Below are positions 58,808 through 64,000 of a stretch of DNA of 64,000 bases, one piece after another. The number at the start of each line of letters is the position of its first letter. Position 1 is the first letter of the stretch. The notes beneath the pieces are model-generated. The model did not search any database, was not told the origin of the DNA, and was given only the letters and a program-made list of their open reading frames with translations. The stretch is taken from the NCBI RefSeq assembly GCF_003583935.1, contig NZ_QYRN01000002.1:62001-126000 (forward strand), given 5' to 3'. Made by a program: the position numbers and the translations under genes. The stretch comes from Aureimonas flava (GTDB lineage: Bacteria; Pseudomonadota; Alphaproteobacteria; Rhizobiales; Rhizobiaceae).

Positions 58808-60181
58808 ATGGCGCGCGACACGACCGACCTGACCCCGATCCGCTCGACCGACGAACTGGTCGCCCATATCCGGGAAGGCGAGAAGCCGGCCGACGCGTTC
58901 CGGATCGGCACCGAGCACGAGAAGTTCGGCTTCAACGCCGCGGACCTGTCGCCCGTGCCCTACGAGGGCGAGCGCGGCATCCGCCGCGTTCTGGAGGAGA
59001 TGGGCGCCCTGTCCGGCTGGGAGCCGATCCTGGACGAGGGGCGCATCATCGGCCTGGCGGGCGCCGGCGGCCAGGGCGCCATCTCGCTGGAGCCGGGCGG
59101 CCAGTTCGAGCTGTCGGGCGCGCCGCTCGAGACGCTGCACCAGACCTGCCGCGAGACCGGGCGCCACCTCGCCGACCTGCGCCAGGTGGCCGACCCGCTC
59201 GGGCTGCGCTTCCTCGGCATCGGGGCGAGCCCGCTCTGGTCGCTGGCCGAGACGCCGGTGATGCCGAAGTCGCGCTACGCCATCATGGCGCGCTACATGC
59301 CCAAGGTCGGCACGCGCGGCCTCGACATGATGTTCCGCACCGCCACCATCCAGGTGAACCTCGACTTCGCCTCCGAGGCGGACATGCGGCGCAAGATGCA
59401 GGTCGGCATGCGCCTCCAGGCGGTCGCCTCGGCCCTGTTCGCCAACTCGCCCTTCACGGAAGGCGGCCCCAACGGCCTCCTGTCCTGGCGATCCGACGTG
59501 TGGTCCGACGTCGACAACCGGCGCTCGGGGCTGCTGCCCTTCGTGTTCGAGGAGGATTTCGGCTATCGCGACTACGTGGAGTGGGCGCTGGACGTGCCGA
59601 TGTACTTCGCGATGCGCGAGGGGCACTACCACGACGCCACCGACGTGACCTTCCGCCAGTTCCTGGACGGCGCGCTGCGCGGCCGCATCGAATCGCCCGA
59701 ACCCAACATGGGCGACTGGGCCAACCACCTGTCGACCCTGTTTCCCGACGTGCGGCTCAAGCGGTTCATCGAGATGCGCGGCGCCGACGGCGGCCCCTGG
59801 CGCGGCATCTGCGCCCTGCCGGCCTTCTGGACCGGGCTGCTCTACGACGCGGACGCGCTGGACGAGGTGGAGGCGCTGGTCCGCGACATCGACTTCGCCG
59901 AGGCCTCGCGCCTGCGCGCGACGGTGCCCGAGCGTGGCCTCGCCACGCCGTTCCGGGACGGCACCGTGATGGACCTGGCGCGTCCCGCCCTCGCGATCGC
60001 CCGCCGCGGCCTGCGGGCGCGGGCGCGCCTCAACGAGGAGGGTCACGACGAGACCGTGTTCCTGGCACCGCTGGACGACATCCTGGCGCGCGGCGAAACG
60101 GCGGCCGAGGAGCTCCTGCGCCTCTACCGGGGCGCCTGGGGCGAGCGGATGGAGCCGCTGTTCCGGCATCTCGCCTACTGA
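58808..60181 (+). CDS. gshA: Glutamate-cysteine ligase, plant/alphaproteobacterial type
   Basis: First and rate-limiting enzyme of glutathione synthesis, joining glutamate and cysteine with ATP. The 457-residue protein shows FRIGTEHEKFGFN, ISLEPGGQFELSGAP, MPKVGTRGLDMMFRTATIQV and DVTFRQFLDGALRGRI, signatures of the class also found in plants (GshA group 3). CGGAG precedes the ATG. Confidence 0.95.
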   Translation: MARDTTDLTPIRSTDELVAHIREGEKPADAFRIGTEHEKFGFNAADLSPVPYEGERGIRRVLEEMGALSGWEPILDEGRIIGLAGAGGQGAISLEPGGQFELSGAPLETLHQTCRETGRHLADLRQVADPLGLRFLGIGASPLWSLAETPVMPKSRYAIMARYMPKVGTRGLDMMFRTATIQVNLDFASEADMRRKMQVGMRLQAVASALFANSPFTEGGPNGLLSWRSDVWSDVDNRRSGLLPFVFEEDFGYRDYVEWALDVPMYFAMREGHYHDATDVTFRQFLDGALRGRIESPEPNMGDWANHLSTLFPDVRLKRFIEMRGADGGPWRGICALPAFWTGLLYDADALDEVEALVRDIDFAEASRLRATVPERGLATPFRDGTVMDLARPALAIARRGLRARARLNEEGHDETVFLAPLDDILARGETAAEELLRLYRGAWGERMEPLFRHLAY

Positions 60182-60291
60182 GACGGACGCGGCACGGCGC
60201 GGATTTGCGCCCGGCGGCTTGGCAGCGCCGCGCGCTCGCGTCATTCTGACGGTCGCGCCGTGCGGGTGCCGCACGGAACAGGGGGGCCGGA

Positions 60292-61125
60292 ATGACCGAT
60301 TTCTTCGACTGGCTCACCGCGACCGACGCGGGCGTCTTGGCGGACCGCCTGGCGAACCAGTTCCGGCTCAGCCACGAGGAGATGCGCCGCACCACGGACG
60401 CGCTGGTGCCGGCCTTCATGCTGGGGTTCCAGCGCTCCATGCTGGACCCCGACACCTGGGGGCGCCTGCTGCGCGGATTCGCGCCGGCCCTGCCGGCGGG
60501 CGGCGCCACCGCGCTTCCCCCCCGCGAGGCGGGCGAGGCCTTCGTGCGCACCCTGTTCGGCCCGGAGCTGGCGGGCGCCGTGGCGCGCCAGGCCTCGCTC
60601 CTCAGCGGGCAGGCGCCGGACGTGATCGAGAAGATGATGCCCGCCCTCGGGCTCCTGTCGTTCCAGTCCATGCTGCAGACCATGGCCGCCTTTTCCGGCC
60701 AGGCGCCGGGCGCCTATCCGACCGATCCGGCCGGCCAGGCCATGGCCGAGGCGATGCGTCGCTCGGCCAACGCGCTGGAGGCCTTCAGCCGGCCGGCCGA
60801 CGCGCCGCGCGTCTCCGGCCAGGCGATGACCGACCTGTTCGCCGGGGCGCTGCGCGGCTGGCCCTGGATGGCCGGCCCGGCGGCGGCCGCCATGGACCCG
60901 ATGGCGCTGATGACCGCCTGGACCACGGGATGGATGCGCCCGCCGCCGGCGCCCGCGCCGCCCCCGGCACCCGCGCCGACGCCGCGGGAGGCCCCGGCGG
61001 CTGCCAATCCCTTCGCCTTCGCCGGCATGCTGGCCAGCGCCCAGTCGCTCCAGGCGGACTACATGCGCGAGATGCTGGCCGTGTTCGAGCGGCACGGGGC
61101 CGGCCCGCGCCCGCCCGCAGGCTGA
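60292..61125 (+). CDS. DUF937-like protein
   Basis: A 277-residue protein. The N-terminal third (VLADRLANQFRLSHEEMRRT followed by TDALVPAFMLGFQRSMLDPD) resembles DUF937 proteins of rhizobia, in which a helical repeat near this motif is typical. The middle is Ala/Met-rich and helical, and there is a Pro/Ala linker (PPPAPAPPPAPAPTPREAP, about 222-240) before a last helix. Alternatively it could be distantly phasin-like. No signal or clear membrane segment. A small hairpin (60258-60276) and GGGGGGCCGG precede the ATG. Function unknown. Confidence 0.65.
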   Translation: MTDFFDWLTATDAGVLADRLANQFRLSHEEMRRTTDALVPAFMLGFQRSMLDPDTWGRLLRGFAPALPAGGATALPPREAGEAFVRTLFGPELAGAVARQASLLSGQAPDVIEKMMPALGLLSFQSMLQTMAAFSGQAPGAYPTDPAGQAMAEAMRRSANALEAFSRPADAPRVSGQAMTDLFAGALRGWPWMAGPAAAAMDPMALMTAWTTGWMRPPPAPAPPPAPAPTPREAPAAANPFAFAGMLASAQSLQADYMREMLAVFERHGAGPRPPAG

Positions 61126-61185
61126 CGCCGGGGCCGCCCTGCGGCCGGCCGCAAAGCCATCGGCCAAGTTTGCACGTGATCGCTA

Positions 61186-61215
61186 TTGGAAGAGCGGGCG
61201 CTTGCCACTTATAAT
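61186..61215 (+). promoter_or_regulatory. Sigma-70-type promoter of the CorC/HlyC gene
   Basis: TTGGAA (61186-61191), an 18-bp spacer and a consensus TATAAT (61210-61215) lie about 50 bp before the start codon in a locally AT-rich segment. Confidence 0.6.
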
Positions 61216-61262
61216 CGCGCGTATCGTCAACAGAGGGACATGGGTTCCCTCACGGATACCGG

Positions 61263-62576
61263 ATGCTAGTCGCTAACCTTCTGATCGTCGTCTTCCTGAT
61301 ATTTCTCAACGGCTTTTTTGCGATGTCGGAACTGGCGGTGGTCTCTTCCCGCCGCGCCCGTCTCCAGCAGATGGCACAGAACGGGAAGAGAGGGGCGGAA
61401 GGAGCGATCAAGCTGATCGACGATCCGACGAGCTTCCTGTCCACCGTGCAGATCGGCATCACGCTCGTCGGCATCTTCGCCGGCGCCTACGGCGGCTCGG
61501 CCTTCGCCGGCCCGCTGGCCGAGTTCCTGGCCCCGCTGCCGGTGATCGGCGCCTATGCCGAGGGCGCCGCCTTCGGCCTCGTGGTCGTGCTCATCACCTA
61601 CTTCTCGCTGATCCTCGGCGAACTCGTGCCCAAGCGGTTCGCGCTCGCCAACCCGGAGGCGATCGCCTGCTTCGTCTCGGCGCCCATGCGCGGGCTGGCC
61701 AAGGTCGGCGCGCCCATCGTGTGGTTCCTGCGCGTCTCCACCGAGACGGTCGGCAAGCTGGTCGGCGCCAACGAGAAGAACGAGAACGCGGTGACCGAGG
61801 AGGAGGTCAAGGCGATGATCGCCGAGGGCACCGAGTCGGGCGTGTTCGAGGAGAAGGAGCGCGAGATGATCGAGGGGGTGCTGCGCATCGCCGATCGCAA
61901 CGTGCGCTCCATCATGGTGCCCCGTCCCGACGTCGCCTGGATCTCGCTGGCCGACACGCCCGACACGATCCTGGACGAGATCCATTCCAGCGGCCACTCG
62001 CGCTTCCCCGTGGCCTCCGAGGACGTCGACGACCTGGTGGGCGTGGTCCAGGCCAAGGAGCTCCTGGAACAGTACCGCAAGACCGGCTCGATCGACGTGC
62101 GCAGCGCCGTACGCGAGCCGCTCTACGTCAACGAGACGATGCCGGTGCTCAAGCTCCTCGACCGGTTCCGCGCGGTCAACATCCACATGGCGATCGTGCT
62201 CGACGAATACGGCTCCTTCGAGGGCGTGGTGACGCCCACCGACATCCTCGCCGCCATCGCCGGCTCGCTGCCGGAGGGCGCGGACGAGGATTACGCGGCC
62301 GTGCGCCGCGAGGACGGCTCGTTCCTGATCGACGCCGGCATGCCGATCGACGACGTGGAGCGCACGCTCGGCTCCGCCCAGCTTCCGCGCGAGCGCGACT
62401 ACGAGACGCTGGCCGGCTTCATCCTGGACCAGTTCGGCCACATCCCGGAGGTCGGCGAATCGATCCAGTACGGCGGCTGGCGTTTCGAGGTCGTGGACCT
62501 CGATGGACGGCGCGTCGACAAGATCCTCGCCGTGCAGACGGGCGAGCTCGTGGGCGCCGTGCGCGAGGACGCCTGA
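61263..62576 (+). CDS. Hemolysin-family / CorC-HlyC membrane protein (CNNM-CBS-CorC)
   Basis: A 437-residue inner-membrane protein. Residues about 1-195 form the CNNM/DUF21 membrane domain (FLIFLNGFFAMSELAVVSSR, then TVQIGITLVGIFAGAYGGSA and YFSLILGELVPKRFAL), followed by two CBS motifs (RSIMVPRPDVAWISLADTPD, and VNIHMAIVLDEYGSFEGVVT) and a C-terminal CorC_HlyC transporter-associated domain (from about 350). The family is linked to magnesium and other divalent metal efflux or tolerance rather than true haemolysis. The ATG at 61263 lacks a strong RBS. Confidence 0.94.
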   Translation: MLVANLLIVVFLIFLNGFFAMSELAVVSSRRARLQQMAQNGKRGAEGAIKLIDDPTSFLSTVQIGITLVGIFAGAYGGSAFAGPLAEFLAPLPVIGAYAEGAAFGLVVVLITYFSLILGELVPKRFALANPEAIACFVSAPMRGLAKVGAPIVWFLRVSTETVGKLVGANEKNENAVTEEEVKAMIAEGTESGVFEEKEREMIEGVLRIADRNVRSIMVPRPDVAWISLADTPDTILDEIHSSGHSRFPVASEDVDDLVGVVQAKELLEQYRKTGSIDVRSAVREPLYVNETMPVLKLLDRFRAVNIHMAIVLDEYGSFEGVVTPTDILAAIAGSLPEGADEDYAAVRREDGSFLIDAGMPIDDVERTLGSAQLPRERDYETLAGFILDQFGHIPEVGESIQYGGWRFEVVDLDGRRVDKILAVQTGELVGAVREDA

Positions 62577-62623
62577 CCGCCGGCGCCCCGAGCGCCGACG
62601 CCAGGAAGAAGACCGACGGAAAA

Positions 62624-62653
62624 AAGGCCGCCGCGATCGTTCGCGGCGGCCTT
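62624..62653. terminator. Bidirectional terminator between the CorC/HlyC and DUF1127 genes
   Basis: A perfect 13-bp inverted repeat AAGGCCGCCGCGA/TCGCGGCGGCCTT with loop TCGT. On the minus strand it is followed by a T run (TTTTTT from the AAAAAA at about 62620), so it can end the minus-strand DUF1127 transcript as well as the plus-strand one. Confidence 0.85.
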
Positions 62654-62676
62654 CTCGTTCTCGGCGGCGATGCGCC

Positions 62677-62952
62677 TCAGTCGAGGTTCGCGCGGCCGCG
62701 GCGCCGCGCCGCGCTCACGGCCAGCTTGAAGGTCGGATCCTCGCGCCAGTCGGCATGCAGCGCCTCGTGCACGTCGTCCCGCTTCAGGCCGATGTCCTTG
62801 AGCAGGTGGTCCGGCAGCTCGGACACGCGATAGGCGGCGCGGCGGTTCTGGAGCGTGCGGACGATCGCGCGAAGGGCGGGGAAGGCCAGTCCGGTGGACG
62901 GGGCCAGGATTTCCGCGAGGCGGAAGCGGGGCGTCTTCGTGGCGAGCGTCAT
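62677..62952 (-). CDS. DUF1127 small protein
   Basis: A 91-residue protein with the DUF1127 (YjiS-like) motif in the middle: RRAAYRVSELPDHLLKDIGL followed by KRDDV. It is Arg-rich at the C-terminus. Members of this family are small RNA- or stress-linked proteins in rhizobia and Brucella. AAAGGAGA lies 8 nt before the ATG at 62952; the longer frame to 62994 has no support. It diverges from a LysR gene. Confidence 0.9.
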   Translation of the reverse strand: MTLATKTPRFRLAEILAPSTGLAFPALRAIVRTLQNRRAAYRVSELPDHLLKDIGLKRDDVHEALHADWREDPTFKLAVSAARRRGRANLD

Positions 62953-63139
62953 GGCGAGGTCTCCTTTCGAGGGCCATACGGTGCGTCTGGGCAAGGCGGG
63001 GCCGGTCCGGCGGACGGGGTGTCCGGCGGTTCGTGGCGGTCGTCGCGGTGCTGACGATGTGGGAGATAGTCCCGCTTGACGGATCAGGCCAACGAATGTT
63101 CCTTATGGGCGTCATCATCAATCGTGATGGATCGCCGCC

Positions 63140-64000
63140 ATGGCTTCCCCCCTCGATCTCGACCAACTCCGCACCTTCGTCGCCATCGTCGACACGGGGA
63201 GCTTCACCCGCGCGGCGGAGGAGGTCTTCAAGACGCAGTCGGCCGTGTCCATGCAGGTTCGCCGGCTGGAGGAGCGGCTGGGCGCCGACCTGTTCGAGCG
63301 CAACGGGCGCGCGGTGAAGCTGACCGACGACGGGGCGCGCCTGCTCACCTTCGCCCGGCGCATGCTCTCGCTCAGCCAGGAGACGCTGCTCGCCTTCGAC
63401 GAGGAGACCATCGAGGGCCACGTGCGCATCGGCCTGCCGGACGACTACGCCGAGCGGTTCCTGCCCGAGATCATGGCCCGCTTCGTGCGCTCCAACCCGA
63501 AGGTCGAGCTGCAGATCGCCTGCGAGACGACCTCGAGCCTGATCGAGCACATCGAGAAGAACCACCTCGACCTCGCGCTGGTCTGCCCGACCAAGACCAG
63601 CGCTTGGTCGGAGATCGTGCGCACCGAACCGCTCCATTTCGTCACCTCGGCGGCCCATTCCGTGCACGAGCAGCCCGTGCTGCCGCTGGCGATCGGGCGG
63701 CAGGACTGCGCCTGGCGCCAGCAGGGGATCGAGGCGCTGCGTCGCGTGGGGCGCGAGCACCGCATCCTGTTCACCTCCTGGTCGGCGCAGATCGTCACCT
63801 CGGCGGTGCTGGCCGGGCTGGCCGTCAGCGTGCTGCCCGAATGCGCCCTGCGCCCCGGCATGCGCGTCCTGGCCGAGCACGAGGGCTTCCCGCGCCTGCC
63901 GGACGCCCAGATCGCGCTCATGCGCGGGCGCAACGCACAGTCCTCCGCGGTCACGGCCCTGGTGCAGCACATCCGCGAAAGCCTGCGCAACCTGCCCGTC
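63140..64000 (+). CDS. LysR-family transcriptional regulator (cut by the window end)
   Basis: The first 287 residues of a LysR regulator; the right edge cuts it without a stop. The helix-turn-helix is clear: PLDLDQLRTFVAIVDTGSFT, then RAAEEVFKTQSAVSMQVRRL and EERLGADLFERNGRAVKLTD. The effector domain follows (VRIGLPDDYAERFLPEIMAR). It diverges from the DUF1127 gene across a 187-bp gap whose part nearest the start (63080-63130) is AT-richer and contains ATCATCAATCGTGAT, a possible LysR-type dyad. Whether it controls the DUF1127 gene is inference. Confidence 0.92.
   Translation, partial: MASPLDLDQLRTFVAIVDTGSFTRAAEEVFKTQSAVSMQVRRLEERLGADLFERNGRAVKLTDDGARLLTFARRMLSLSQETLLAFDEETIEGHVRIGLPDDYAERFLPEIMARFVRSNPKVELQIACETTSSLIEHIEKNHLDLALVCPTKTSAWSEIVRTEPLHFVTSAAHSVHEQPVLPLAIGRQDCAWRQQGIEALRRVGREHRILFTSWSAQIVTSAVLAGLAVSVLPECALRPGMRVLAEHEGFPRLPDAQIALMRGRNAQSSAVTALVQHIRESLRNLPV

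Noticed and set aside
60258-60276. Hairpin CCGTGCGG/CCGCACGG before the DUF937-like gene
   Set aside because: Short perfect GC-rich repeats are common here, it has no T run, and it lies too close to the next start codon to be called a terminator of gshA with confidence.

Overview
The window reads as chromosomal DNA of a very GC-rich alphaproteobacterium, most likely a member of the Hyphomicrobiales (Rhizobiales). Pointers are the ffh-rpsP-rimM gene order, the DUF2849-cysI-DUF934-cysH-cysD-cysN sulfate operon, a plant-type gshA next to rsmE, the glnK-amtB pair next to tesB, a bacterial Fe-S (6-4) photolyase with the cysteine positions of Agrobacterium PhrB, and a thioredoxin/LON/Trm112 cluster. 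Nothing in the sequence fixes genus or species. Coding density is high, most operons are held together by ATGA or TGATG overlaps, and there is no insertion sequence, prophage or CRISPR array.

Layout. 1-3.1 kb (minus strand): ffh, rpsP, rimM and the start of an unidentified reading frame, with a terminator and a parS-like palindrome between rpsP and rimM. 3.8-9.3 kb: a TetR repressor with its own palindromic operator and an RND efflux pair. 9.4-16 kb: pyrC, the amtB/glnK nitrogen pair (minus), tesB (minus), an acyltransferase and a UbiH-type hydroxylase. 16.1-22.3 kb: assimilatory sulfate reduction. 22.3-26.5 kb: Trm112-like, LON-domain and CnoX-like proteins, tRNA-Gly(GCC) and the photolyase.

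26.9-48.1 kb is the accessory, nutrient-scavenging part and contains three separately regulated import-and-degrade modules. (i) An AmiC/AmiR-like sensor and ANTAR antiterminator head an operon with a peptide/nickel-type ABC importer and an acetamidase/formamidase; a terminator-like hairpin sits just before amiC. (ii) A LacI repressor diverges from an arylsulfotransferase-like beta-propeller gene plus an SsuABC/TauABC-type importer, with two near-identical operators in the gap. (iii) A LysR regulator diverges from a seven-gene operon: aminotransferase, ureohydrolase, PotD/A/B/C-type importer and an amidase of the nitrilase superfamily, suggesting use of a guanidino or polyamine-like compound as nitrogen source.

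48.3-64 kb: two L,D-transpeptidases, a glycolate oxidase operon (glcD-glcE-X-glcF) interrupted by an unusual gene that looks like a PD-(D/E)XK nuclease-fold protein, a macrodomain protein, two PAP2-like membrane phosphatases, rsmE-gshA, a DUF937-like protein, a CorC/HlyC protein, and a divergent DUF1127/LysR pair cut by the window end. All functions are inferred from sequence recognition alone; no database search was run.
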